Shown piece after piece: positions 15,480-22,787 of a DNA stretch of 35,141 nt. The DNA is from DASVEE01 sp036399695 (GTDB lineage: Bacteria; Acidobacteriota; Thermoanaerobaculia; Gp7-AA8). The translations under genes and the position numbers were made by a program. Below the pieces are notes generated by a model, which worked only from the letters and a program-made list of their open reading frames with translations, ran no database searches and was not told the DNA's origin. The stretch lies in NCBI GenBank assembly GCA_036399695.1, contig DASWMP010000265.1, positions 1-35,141 on the forward strand. The letters run 5' to 3'. The number at the start of each line of letters is the position of its first letter. Position 1 is the stretch's first letter.

Positions 15480-17102
15480 CTACTGGTTCACGGCGTCCGC
15501 CGGCGCGGGACGCAACGGCCCTGTGCTGTTCAGCCCTTCCCGCCGCCGGATCACGAGATTGGTGCCGTCCACACCCTGCGCCCGCCGGTCGTTCGTGCCC
15601 ACCACCACCCCCGGGACCTCCGGCTGTGCGTAGAAGAGCGGCTCCGGTGACTGGCTGCATCCTCCGCAGACCCAGCGCTCCACCACGACGTACGGGTAAT
15701 CCGGGTAGCCGGTGGCCACGAGCGTCGCGTTGAGGTTGACCCGGTTAATGTGGGCGTCGGCGTCCAGCGGGGAGGTGTAGTGGAAGCAAGCCCAGTAGAC
15801 GGCGGTCGAGCGGCGTTGCAGCGCCGGCGTCACCTGCGTGCCCCGCGAGCCGGTGATCGTTGGGGTGACGGTATCGGTCAGCGTCAGCACCTGCGAGCCG
15901 GCCGTGAGGAACGTGAGGCCGCCGAGGAAGCGATGGACGCCGGCGTCGGCCGCGGTGAAGGTGTAGGCGGAGGGCAGCGTGGCCGCGCCGTCCGTCGAGG
16001 TGAACTGGATCGTGCCGCGATAGCCGCTGGCGATGTTGCCGTTGACGTCGTACGCCGTGACGGTCGTGTCGTTGGCCATCCCGGCGGCCACGTTCGGCTG
16101 CAGCGTGGCGACGAGCGTCACCGAAGGCGCCCAGCCGAGTTGGACCACCTCGAAGTCGCTCGCCTTCAGCCGGAAGAACTGCGGGTTCAGCACGTCGTTG
16201 TTCCAGCGGGTGTCGTACGTGCCGCTGATGTACATGTCGCTGCCGTTGTCCGCCACGATCAGGCCGTAGCGCTTGAACGCACGGAGGATCTTCTGCATAT
16301 CAGCAGGAAAGGTCGAGATGTCCTTGCTCGCCTTCAGCCGGAGCCGCGCGCCCATCGGCAGCGCCCCGGCCGTCGAGCCGGCGCGGTGCGAGGCCGGGTA
16401 GACGTTGCCGTTCGACGACCGCACGGTCATGCGGAAGGCGTGACGGATCTCGTCCGGCCCGGCCACTTCCTCGTAGCGCACGAGGCCCGGCAGGATGGCC
16501 AGGCCGGCGGCGTCGGCCGAGGTCCAGGTGTCGGGACGGCGGTCGTTCCGGTTCATGAAGTAGTGCGCGCCCGAGCCCGCCTCCCACCGCGTCCCGTTGA
16601 ACCAGACGTTGTAGAGCTCATAGAGCCGGTTGTTGGTGTTGTCGACGATCAGGATGTGCCGGTCGCCGTCATCGCGCTGGTCGACGTTGCCGGGCTGGCC
16701 GCCTTCGACCCAGCCGGTGTTGACGATGGCCTCGTCCGGGACCGGATAGAACGGGAATGACTCCTCGGTCGTGTGATCGACGCCGTCCGACTGGTCGGGC
16801 CAGTAGACGAAGTCGACGGTCTTCTTCGGCTGGTTGTCGTCGACGACGATCACCGGAAAGCCGTAGACGTCACCGCCGCCGGCGTCGCCGCCAAAGTCGG
16901 GATGCAGCCCCTTCGTCGGTCCGATGAACTGGATAAAGGCCGCTGAGTTGGCGTCGACCGGTGCCGCGCTGACGTCCGTGTTCCACCAGTTGTTCGGTGG
17001 AAAGAGCGGCTGAGGAACGCCGAGCGGCGTCCCCTGCGTGGCCCCGGAAACGGCTTGCGCCAGCAGCAGGAGCGTCAAACAAAGCGTTACGAGTCGCGAC
17101 AT
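15480..17102 (-). CDS. Large secreted protein with Ig-like domain
   Basis: A 540-residue exported protein of unknown function with signal peptide MSRLVTLCLTLLLLAQAVSG. The mature N-terminus LFPPNNWWNTDVSAAPVDANSAAF opens a region of about 290 residues rich in aromatic and Asp/Asn residues (HPDFGGD, YWPDQSDGVDHTTEESFPFYP, HYFMNRNDRRPDTWTSADAAGLAI). This looks like a surface carbohydrate- or peptide-interacting domain, but I do not recognise a catalytic motif. Residues about 325-430 (VTLVATLQPNVAAGMANDTTVTAYDVNGNIASGYRGTIQFTSTDG) are an Ig-like/filamin-like repeat. The C-terminus has a CGGC. It precedes the glycosidase-like gene on the same strand, separated by the class B repeat. No good ribosome-binding site is visible before ATG 17102. 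Confidence 0.8.
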   Translation of the reverse strand: MSRLVTLCLTLLLLAQAVSGATQGTPLGVPQPLFPPNNWWNTDVSAAPVDANSAAFIQFIGPTKGLHPDFGGDAGGGDVYGFPVIVVDDNQPKKTVDFVYWPDQSDGVDHTTEESFPFYPVPDEAIVNTGWVEGGQPGNVDQRDDGDRHILIVDNTNNRLYELYNVWFNGTRWEAGSGAHYFMNRNDRRPDTWTSADAAGLAILPGLVRYEEVAGPDEIRHAFRMTVRSSNGNVYPASHRAGSTAGALPMGARLRLKASKDISTFPADMQKILRAFKRYGLIVADNGSDMYISGTYDTRWNNDVLNPQFFRLKASDFEVVQLGWAPSVTLVATLQPNVAAGMANDTTVTAYDVNGNIASGYRGTIQFTSTDGAATLPSAYTFTAADAGVHRFLGGLTFLTAGSQVLTLTDTVTPTITGSRGTQVTPALQRRSTAVYWACFHYTSPLDADAHINRVNLNATLVATGYPDYPYVVVERWVCGGCSQSPEPLFYAQPEVPGVVVGTNDRRAQGVDGTNLVIRRREGLNSTGPLRPAPADAVNQ

Positions 17103-17163
17103 GAGAGGGAGTATCCGGGCGCGGGACGGCGCCGCGTGTGACGCAACTCACCTCATTTTTGCG

Positions 17164-17206
17164 GAAAAAAAGCGGCGCCGCGTGGAGGGAGGTACGCGGC
17201 GCCGCT
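17164..17206 (-). terminator. Rho-independent terminator after arsR-type gene
   Basis: A perfect 13-bp stem, AGCGGCGCCGCGT (17171-17183) with ACGCGGCGCCGCT (17194-17206), with a 10-nt loop. On the minus strand the stem is followed by seven T residues (complement of 17165-17171). It sits about 100 bases past the stop of the ArsR-like gene and before the start of the secreted-protein gene, so it separates the two transcription units. The 207-base gap holds no gene. Confidence 0.9.
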
Positions 17207-17309
17207 ACCAGGAGTCATCGGTTGCAATCGCTGCGGCCAGGCTCGCGATCGCATGCTGTGTAAGTACGAGAACCGTGCCAAACGGAAAGACCGGTGTCGT
17301 ATCTCGACA

Positions 17310-17690
17310 CTAGCGGCGACGGCCGAGCTCCGCCAGCGTCCGGCTCATCTCGAGCAGCCGGTCGGCGATGCTGCCGCAGACGACGTCGCAAAGCTCGAAG
17401 ACGGTGGGGTCGGATACCGTGCAGTAGACGTTGTTCCCGAGCTGCTTGCGGCAGACGATGCCCGCTTCCTGCAGGATGCGCAGGTGTTTGGAGACGTTGG
17501 GCTGCGTCGAGCCGACCGCGGCCACCAGCTCCGAAACGTTCTTCTCCCCGCTCTGCAGTTCCTGGAGGATCCGGATGCGGATCGGCTCGCCAAGGATCCG
17601 GAACCGGGCAGCGACGAGCTCGATGGCCTCGACGGACAGCGGCTCGTGCGACGTTTTACCGTCCGGCCTTTTACGCGGGCGTGCAGACAT
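17310..17690 (-). CDS. ArsR-family winged-helix regulator
   Basis: A 126-residue DNA-binding regulator. The winged helix runs from about 27 to 92, with the recognition region NVSELVAAVGSTQPNVSKHLRILQEAGIV (51-79). Cysteines at 80, 90, 101 and 105 (the last two in ELCDVVCGS) could bind a metal or thiol-reactive ligand, but the usual alpha-3 ELCVCDL metal box is absent. Start ATG at 17690; the reading frame continues further upstream, but those codons lie in the divergent promoter region. It is transcribed away from modABC, from a gap of about 90 bases, so it may control that operon. No ModE-type regulator is present. The transcript ends in the strong terminator at 17164-17206. Confidence 0.9.
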   Translation of the reverse strand: MSARPRKRPDGKTSHEPLSVEAIELVAARFRILGEPIRIRILQELQSGEKNVSELVAAVGSTQPNVSKHLRILQEAGIVCRKQLGNNVYCTVSDPTVFELCDVVCGSIADRLLEMSRTLAELGRRR

Positions 17691-17782
17691 TCTGGCGATG
17701 ATAACCGTGCGGGCGGCGCGGATGATCCCGATGGGACCGCAATCTCGGCGCGATGACACCCCGCGATACACTTCCCACACGC

Positions 17783-18490
17783 ATGCTGCGTTTCCTTCTG
17801 CTCCTGCTGGTCGCGCTGCCGCTCCAGGCGGCGGACGTCAAAGTCTTCGCCGCGGCCAGCCTCACCGATGCCTTGCAGGAGATCGCGCGGAGCTACGAGC
17901 GCCAGACCGGCGATCGTGTGGTCTTCAACTTCGGCGGCTCCAGCATCCTGGCGCGGCAGATCGAGCAGGGAGCCCCGGCAGACCTCTTCCTCTCCGCCGA
18001 CGAAGAGAAGATGAACGTCCTCCAGCGGCGCGGGCTCATCGTCACGCCGACGCGCGTCAGCATCCTTTCGAACACGCTCGTGGTCGTCGGCGAGCGGATC
18101 CGCAACGTGCGCGAGCTGGCGAACGTGCGCCGTATCGCGCTGGCGGAGCCGTCGAGCGTGCCGGCCGGCATTTACGCGAAGGAGTACCTCCGCAAGGCAG
18201 GCCTCTGGGAGCGCGTCGCGCAGAAGATCGTCCCCACGGAGAACGTCCGTGCGGCCCTCGCGGCCGTCGAATCCGGCAACGTCGACGCCGCCATCGTCTA
18301 TCGCACGGACGTGCTGCTGTCGAAGCGGGTGCCGGTCGCGTACGAGATCCCGCGCGCGGAGGGTCCGCGCATCTCCTATCCGTTCGCGCTGGTGAAAGGC
18401 GCCCGGCCGGGGGCGGGGCGCTTCCTCGCTTATCTCCGCTCACCTGCCGCGCGGGCGATCTTCGTCCGGCACGGCTTCATCGCGCTGTGA
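17783..18490 (+). CDS. modA: Molybdate ABC transporter substrate-binding protein
   Basis: A 235-residue periplasmic molybdate/tungstate-binding protein. Signal peptide MLRFLLLLLVALPLQAA, then DVKVFAAASLTDALQEIARSYE, the ModA signature with the first ligand-binding serine, and FNFGGSSILARQIEQGAPADLFLSADEEKM. VESGNVDAAIVYRTDV is the usual late motif. The ATG at 17783 puts the hydrophobic core at the very N-terminus; an in-frame ATG at 17753 adds ten residues and is also possible. Neither has a clear Shine-Dalgarno sequence. The stop overlaps the modB start by one base (TGATG). Molybdate versus tungstate cannot be told from sequence alone. Confidence 0.93.
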   Translation: MLRFLLLLLVALPLQAADVKVFAAASLTDALQEIARSYERQTGDRVVFNFGGSSILARQIEQGAPADLFLSADEEKMNVLQRRGLIVTPTRVSILSNTLVVVGERIRNVRELANVRRIALAEPSSVPAGIYAKEYLRKAGLWERVAQKIVPTENVRAALAAVESGNVDAAIVYRTDVLLSKRVPVAYEIPRAEGPRISYPFALVKGARPGAGRFLAYLRSPAARAIFVRHGFIAL

Positions 18491-19152
18491 TGGCCGGGAT
18501 CGTCTTCTTGACGCTCCGGACGGCGGCCCTGGCGACGCTGCTGATCGTCCCGCCGGCACTCGCCGTGGCGTGGCTGCTCGCGCGGCGGACGTGGCGCGGC
18601 AAGTCGCTCGTCGAGACGCTCGTGGCGCTGCCGCTCGTCATGCCCCCCGTGGCCACGGGCCTGATCCTGCTGCAGTTCTTCGGACGGCGCGGCCCGATCG
18701 GCGGCTGGCTCCATCGCACGTTCGACTTCGACGTCGTCTTCACCACCAAAGCGGTGGTCCTGGCGATGGCGGTGATGTCGTTCCCGCTGCTGGTGCGCGC
18801 CGCGCGCGTGGCGTTCGAGGAGGTGAACCCGCGCCTCGAGCAGATCGCCCGCACGCTCGGCGCCGGCAACACGCGCGTCTTCGTCACCATCACGCTCCCT
18901 CTCGCCGCGCGCGGCATCGTCAGCGGGATGCTGCTCGCCTTCGCCCGCGCCTTGGGCGAGTTCGGTGCGACGATCCTCGTGGCCGGCAATATCCCCGGCG
19001 AGACGAACACGCTCTCGCTCTCGATCTACAACCTCGTGCAGCTCGGACGCGACGACGAAGCGTTCAAGCTCCTCGGCATCGCGGTGGCCATCGCCTTCGG
19101 CGCCGTCTGGATCGCCGAAGCGACGCTGCGCAAGACGGCAGCGAAACCATGA
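18490..19152 (+). CDS. modB: Molybdate ABC transporter permease
   Basis: A 220-residue inner-membrane permease with about five TM helices. Motifs include LVALPLVMPPVATGLILL, FGRRGPIGGWL, and the EAA loop RTLGAGNTRVFVTITLPLAARGIVSGMLLAFARALGEFGATILVAGNIPG, which contacts the ATPase; ARALGEFGAT is diagnostic of ModB/CysT-type permeases. Length is normal. The start overlaps the modA stop and the end overlaps modC by four bases (ATGA), so modABC is one coupled operon. Confidence 0.94.
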   Translation: MAGIVFLTLRTAALATLLIVPPALAVAWLLARRTWRGKSLVETLVALPLVMPPVATGLILLQFFGRRGPIGGWLHRTFDFDVVFTTKAVVLAMAVMSFPLLVRAARVAFEEVNPRLEQIARTLGAGNTRVFVTITLPLAARGIVSGMLLAFARALGEFGATILVAGNIPGETNTLSLSIYNLVQLGRDDEAFKLLGIAVAIAFGAVWIAEATLRKTAAKP

Positions 19153-19784
19153 GCGTGCACGTCGACCGCATCGCGCTGCCGCTCGCCCACTTCGAGCTCG
19201 ACGTCACGGCAGAACTGACAGCCCGCGCCACAGCCATCACCGGCCCGTCCGGTGCCGGGAAGACGTCGCTCCTCGAACTGATCGCGGGCCTGCGGCAGCC
19301 GACGCGCGGCTCGATCTCCATCCACGACCGCCCCGTCTTCGATCGCGAGCGCCGCATCGACGTGCCGGCACGCTCCCGCCGCGTCGGCTATGTCCCGCAG
19401 GACGACGCACTCTTTCCGCATCTCTCCGTGAGGCGCAACATTGTCTACAGCGGCGCGTCCGCCGCTTACGACGACGTCGTCTCGGTGCTCGAGATCGGCC
19501 ACGTCCTCGATCGCGGCGTGCAGCACCTCTCCGGCGGGGAGCGCAAACGGGTGGCCCTGGCGCGCGCGCTCCTCAGCCGTCCCGCCGTCCTGCTGCTCGA
19601 CGAGCCGCTGGCCGGCGTGGATCCCGAGCTGCGGAGGAGGGTGCTCGATTACCTGGTCCGCGTACGCGACGAGTTCCCGATCCCGATCGTCTACGTCACC
19701 CACGATCCGGAAGAGGCCGCGCACATCTGTGATGAGGCCGTGGTGCTGGAGCGTGGACGGGTGGTGGGGCGGATGGTGCTGTGA
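19149..19784 (+). CDS. modC: Molybdate ABC transporter ATPase, short form
   Basis: A 211-residue ABC ATPase energising ModB. Walker A GPSGAGKT (32-39), Q-loop VGYVPQDDALFPHLSV, signature LSGGERKRVALARALL, Walker B VLLLDEPLAGVD and switch histidine VYVTHDPEEA are intact. The usual ModC is about 350 residues with a C-terminal TOBE regulatory domain; here the protein ends right after the nucleotide-binding domain. Molybdate trans-inhibition through TOBE would be absent. The end is natural (TGA at 19782-19784), followed by the class A repeat. Confidence 0.92.
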   Translation: MSVHVDRIALPLAHFELDVTAELTARATAITGPSGAGKTSLLELIAGLRQPTRGSISIHDRPVFDRERRIDVPARSRRVGYVPQDDALFPHLSVRRNIVYSGASAAYDDVVSVLEIGHVLDRGVQHLSGGERKRVALARALLSRPAVLLLDEPLAGVDPELRRRVLDYLVRVRDEFPIPIVYVTHDPEEAAHICDEAVVLERGRVVGRMVL

Positions 19785-19792
19785 CGATCGGC

Positions 19793-19902
19793 AGGGAACG
19801 ATCGCACCTATAGGAGCTATAGGACAGATGGGACACATGCGAGACGCGGTGCCTAGATGGGTCCCAGAGGTCCGATTGGTCCTATAGGTCCCATCGTCCC
19901 CC
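19793..19902. repeat. Hairpin repeat between convergent genes, class A copy 2
   Basis: Left arm about 19793-19824 (ACGATCGCACCTATAGGAG...) pairs with right arm about 19861-19902 (...GGTCCTATAGGTCCCATCGT) as an imperfect inverted repeat of around 32 bp. The words GGACCTATAGG and GGGACCTAT are shared with the copy at 12506-12600. It occupies almost all of the 132 bases between the modC stop and the stop of the convergent hypothetical gene, a position suited to two-way termination. Confidence 0.8.
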
Positions 19903-19916
19903 GTGCTTTCCGCCCT

Positions 19917-20480
19917 TCAGTCCCTGAAAGACGCCGCCCGGAATGCCACGAGCGGCACTTCGCTCTGGCTCACGGGATCGGCGTAGTGGTGCGTCAGCTC
20001 GTACGACGCGTTCATGTTCGCGAGTGCGGTGGGCATCGCATTCATGAACGGATCGGAGAGATGCGGCAGCACGGCCTGGCACATGGCCAGCACCGACAGC
20101 GCGAGCGTCATCCCGCGCAGCGCCGAGAGATCACCCGTCACCTGACGGTCGCGCAGCCCGAGTGTTCGCAGCCCGACGCTCGCCTCGGCGGCCGGTCTCG
20201 CGATCGACCGCTCCAGCGATCCGCGCACGCCGGCCATCGAGAAGAGATTCGACGCGGCCGTGAGCGTGCGGGCGGAGATGCGCTCGATCCATTCCGGCAG
20301 GCCGCGCACGGAGCGCTCGCTTCGGGAGAGCTCGTACACGACACGCGCGTAGTAGTGGAGCGCGAGACGGAAGCACTCGGAATCGGGCAGAGGGACGGAA
20401 GGAGCGTAGAAGGAAACGGCGAACGAGTGCCGATCTCCGGCCGTGATGTTCGCGCTGAGAAGCGATTGAGGGAGGTCCAT
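19917..20480 (-). CDS. Hypothetical protein, 187 residues
   Basis: Not recognised. From ATG 20480 it reads MDLPQSLLSANITAGDRHSFAVSFYAPS. There is no signal peptide. It appears largely helical, with a moderately hydrophobic C-terminal half (GMTLALSVLAMCQAVLPHL) and many alternating Ser/Ala/Arg positions. The frame stays open upstream to 20765, but that part is antisense to the matrixin gene and crosses the class D repeat. It lies convergent to modC and downstream of the matrixin pair; the repeats at 20488-20560 separate it from them. Codon use looks like its neighbours, which supports a real gene. Confidence 0.65.
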   Translation of the reverse strand: MDLPQSLLSANITAGDRHSFAVSFYAPSVPLPDSECFRLALHYYARVVYELSRSERSVRGLPEWIERISARTLTAASNLFSMAGVRGSLERSIARPAAEASVGLRTLGLRDRQVTGDLSALRGMTLALSVLAMCQAVLPHLSDPFMNAMPTALANMNASYELTHHYADPVSQSEVPLVAFRAASFRD

Positions 20481-20487
20481 GGCGGCG

Positions 20488-20560
20488 GGTTCCCGATTTC
20501 CGGACTCGATTTCCGGGAACCGGAAACCGGAATCGGGAGACCGGCACGAGGCCGGCCTCC
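20488..20560. repeat. Two adjacent hairpins, class D
   Basis: GGTTCCC (20488-20494) pairs with GGGAACC (20515-20521), and TCCCGATTTCCGG (20491-20503) pairs with CCGGAATCGGGA (20527-20538) with a one-base bulge. A second hairpin follows: GGAGACCGGC (20536-20545) with GCCGGCCTCC (20551-20560), one mismatch. The words GATTTCCGG and CCGGAA recur. It lies in the 97-base gap downstream of the matrixin gene. Confidence 0.75.
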
Positions 20561-20577
20561 CGTCGCTACGGTACGTC

Positions 20578-21153
20578 TTAGTAGAGGTCGAGCTTGGCGG
20601 CGAGGTCGTCCGCTTCGAGCGTACGGTTCGCCGTGTTGCACGAGCTGACCGACGGATACATCGTGGCGCCGGCGACGTTCGAGTGGCCGATGCCGAGGAC
20701 ATGGCCGACTTCGTGGACCATGATTCCGTCAATGTCGAATTCGCTGCTGCAGCCGTCCGTCTCACGCGAAGACGTGTAGCTGTAGCGGGTGTTCGTGTAC
20801 ACGTCGGCGTCGTAGATCCGGCTGCCGGTGTAGTAGCCCGTGAGCGTGGCCGCGAGGCAGCTACCGGTGCAGATGTTGCCGTTCGTGTTCAGCATGATCG
20901 TGGCCGGAGCCGTGCCGCGCACGGCCGCCGAGGTGGTCGTGCTGGAGCTGACGATACCCCAGGCCTTGATCGCGCCGACGACGGCGGTGACGCCACGGTC
21001 GCTGTCGTTGATCGTCGAGTTGCCGGTCGTGTAGACGCGGATCGCAACCGGGGTCGAGGCCCACGTACGGCGCGGCGAAAGCAGCACGTACGCGTCGGCC
21101 GCGGAGGCCACGAGAAGGGTGAGGAAGCCGAGGGCGATGATGTTCTTCTTCAC
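20578..21153 (-). CDS. Secreted matrixin-like zinc metalloprotease
   Basis: A 191-residue exported metzincin. Signal peptide MKKNIIALGFLTLLVASAADA precedes a compact catalytic domain. The zinc site HEVGHVLGIGH (H147, E148, H151, H157) and Met-turn TMYP (M165) fit M10/M12-type proteases. Four cysteines (95, 99, 135, 173) may form two disulfides. It is a minimal protease without visible propeptide cysteine switch or C-terminal adhesion domain. GTG start at 21153 is supported by GAGGAG nine bases upstream (complement of 21163-21168). It begins 27 bases after the stop of the upstream secreted partner, so the two are probably co-transcribed. Substrate unknown. Confidence 0.9.
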   Translation of the reverse strand: MKKNIIALGFLTLLVASAADAYVLLSPRRTWASTPVAIRVYTTGNSTINDSDRGVTAVVGAIKAWGIVSSSTTTSAAVRGTAPATIMLNTNGNICTGSCLAATLTGYYTGSRIYDADVYTNTRYSYTSSRETDGCSSEFDIDGIMVHEVGHVLGIGHSNVAGATMYPSVSSCNTANRTLEADDLAAKLDLY

Positions 21154-21180
21154 GTTCAGTTCTCCTCAGAAATCGGTCGG

Positions 21181-21795
21181 CTATTCGTTGAGCGTCGGCT
21201 TGAAGACACGGTGGCCTTCGCGCGCGGCGTTGACCATCAGCTCGAGCTCGTCCATGCGGAGCGAACCGGCCGGGGCGCGGTCATCGGCGGCAGAGTCGAT
21301 CGAGATCGCGAACGGGTTGCGCGCCGGCTTTTCGGCCTGTTCGCTGCCCTGCTGGACCTCATCCGGAACGGCCATCTCGACGCCGCGGATCATCTTGACG
21401 CTGAACTTTCCCTGATTGAAAGCATGAATGCGGTAGTCGGCGCTGTCGCTCCACTTCGTGAGGAACAGCACGACTTCCTGACCTTCGCGCAGCGTCGGGA
21501 AGCCGACTGCCTGCTGCGTGTACCCGTCCACCGTGCCGCCGACTTCACGGACCATGAGGGTGTCGGGGCCGGCGCTCTCGCCGAAGTACTTCGAGACGTT
21601 GACGCTGGCGTACGAGAAGATGGTCTGGCCCGAGTCATCCCAGGCGCTGTGAACAGGGCCGAGGGTGCCGCGGACGATGTACGTCGACTGCTGCGCGACG
21701 TCTTCGAACGGCAACTGCGCGAACTGTGAAGCGGTGAGCGGGAGCGCGAGGGCGGCGAGGAGCAGGAACGAGAGGGTGAGGATTCTCCGGTGCAT
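21181..21795 (-). CDS. Secreted protein encoded with the matrixin
   Basis: A 204-residue exported protein not assigned to a named family. Signal peptide MHRRILTLSFLLLAALALPLTAS, then QFAQLPFEDVAQQSTYIVRGTLGPVHSAWDDSGQTIFSYASVNVSKYFG, a compact beta-rich domain of the kind seen upstream of secreted proteases. The C-terminal third is acidic and Ala-rich (EVQQGSEQAEKPARNP, SIDSAADDRAPAGS). An ideal AGGAGG lies five bases before ATG 21795 (complement of 21801-21806). Being the first gene of the matrixin pair, it may be a chaperone, inhibitor or substrate of that protease; this is inference from position only. Confidence 0.85.
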   Translation of the reverse strand: MHRRILTLSFLLLAALALPLTASQFAQLPFEDVAQQSTYIVRGTLGPVHSAWDDSGQTIFSYASVNVSKYFGESAGPDTLMVREVGGTVDGYTQQAVGFPTLREGQEVVLFLTKWSDSADYRIHAFNQGKFSVKMIRGVEMAVPDEVQQGSEQAEKPARNPFAISIDSAADDRAPAGSLRMDELELMVNAAREGHRVFKPTLNE

Positions 21796-21955
21796 TCATT
21801 CCTCCTAATTCAATCAGGCCTTGACCTGTGTGCCCCTTCCTAAGAGCTAACGGGGCGCCATTTGTCCAACACAACGTGCAGATCGCGCGTAACTGCATGA
21901 CCCATTTCACATTTTTACGTCATGACTTCCGGCCTTCCTGCCGTCACCCGGCGCG

Positions 21956-22630
21956 TCAGGGGTCAACTTTGCTGCCACAACAGGGGAGTAAGGCGGGCGC
22001 GCTCGTGACCCACCGGCCCAATGGTTGACCCATTTCAGCCGCCGCCGCGAGTGCGTGAGCTCGCGTGCTCAACGCGACGTGACTGAAATCGTTTGCGATC
22101 GACGCCGCACGACGCGCCGCACGCACCGCTTCGCTGCTGCCGCGGCGAAGTCCGATGAGCGCTTCTGCGCGATGACACTCCGCCGTGGCCGCGTCGAGGG
22201 CGAGCCCCGGATGACGAACCACGGCGTCCCGTGCGTGGACGGCGGCGTCGAGCGCTTCCTCGTAACGCTCGAGCTCGAGCAGCACGTCTGCCCGTTGGTT
22301 CCATGCGTGGGCAGTCGTCCCCGCCGCGTGGATCTCGCCGCAGGCGGCCGAGTCGAGCGCCAGGGCAATCTCGACGACGATGGCCGTCAGGTCGAGCCGG
22401 CGCCAGGCCGGCAGTGCCCGCGCGGCATCGAGCAGCCCGTCCACGACCGAGCCGGTACAGAGCTCACCGTTCGCCTCCAGAAACCGCTTCGCTGCCGGCA
22501 CGTCCATGGAAACGAGGCGCCGCACCACCTCCGGCGCCCCCCGCTGCTCCGCCACCAGGCGGCGCGCCGCCTCACGGAATTCTTCAAACCGATGACCACG
22601 CCCGGGAAACGAGACAACGTTCTGCATCAT
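21956..22630 (-). CDS. TPR-like hypothetical protein
   Basis: A 224-residue probably cytosolic helical protein. The segment AHAWNQRADVLLELERYEEALDAAVHARDAVVRHP (about 133-167) is a TPR-like helix pair, followed by another (AECHRAEALIGLRRGSSEAVRAARRA). I chose ATG at 22630 because GGAGGAG lies eight bases before it; the frame is open to 22723, but that start has no such site. The C-terminus is odd (LLPCCGSKVDP), rich in small residues, and may be a late extension. It is divergent from the FAD oxidoreductase. Partner and role are unknown. Confidence 0.75.
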   Translation of the reverse strand: MMQNVVSFPGRGHRFEEFREAARRLVAEQRGAPEVVRRLVSMDVPAAKRFLEANGELCTGSVVDGLLDAARALPAWRRLDLTAIVVEIALALDSAACGEIHAAGTTAHAWNQRADVLLELERYEEALDAAVHARDAVVRHPGLALDAATAECHRAEALIGLRRGSSEAVRAARRAASIANDFSHVALSTRAHALAAAAEMGQPLGRWVTSAPALLPCCGSKVDP

Positions 22631-22774
22631 TGGGATCACTCCTCCACTGTTGTACGGAGTGACGGACGGCAGGAAATCCTCCCGCGAAGCGAGCGCTGAC
22701 GGCGAAAAGAGCCGGGAAGCCATGGCGTCCTCGTCTCACGCCTCCCATCAGACTGTCGCTGGCTTTCTTTGTGC

Positions 22775-22780
22775 TATAAA
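22775..22780 (+). promoter_or_regulatory. Possible -10 element for the FAD oxidoreductase gene
   Basis: TATAAA lies seven bases before ATG 22788, and there is no Shine-Dalgarno sequence. If used, transcription would begin at or next to the start codon and give a leaderless mRNA. No convincing -35 box is seen near 22752-22757. Confidence 0.3.
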
Positions 22781-22787
22781 GCTCTCC

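Noticed and set aside
17431..19152. A single 573-residue protein fused to ModB
   Set aside because: Residues before 18490 are antisense or out of frame to the ArsR and modA genes; the ModB start overlaps the modA stop in a normal TGATG junction.
21898..22037. Direct repeat TGACCCATTTCA at 21898 and 22026 as att sites or IS target duplication
   Set aside because: Only 12 nt, no integrase or element between the copies, and one copy is inside the TPR-like gene.
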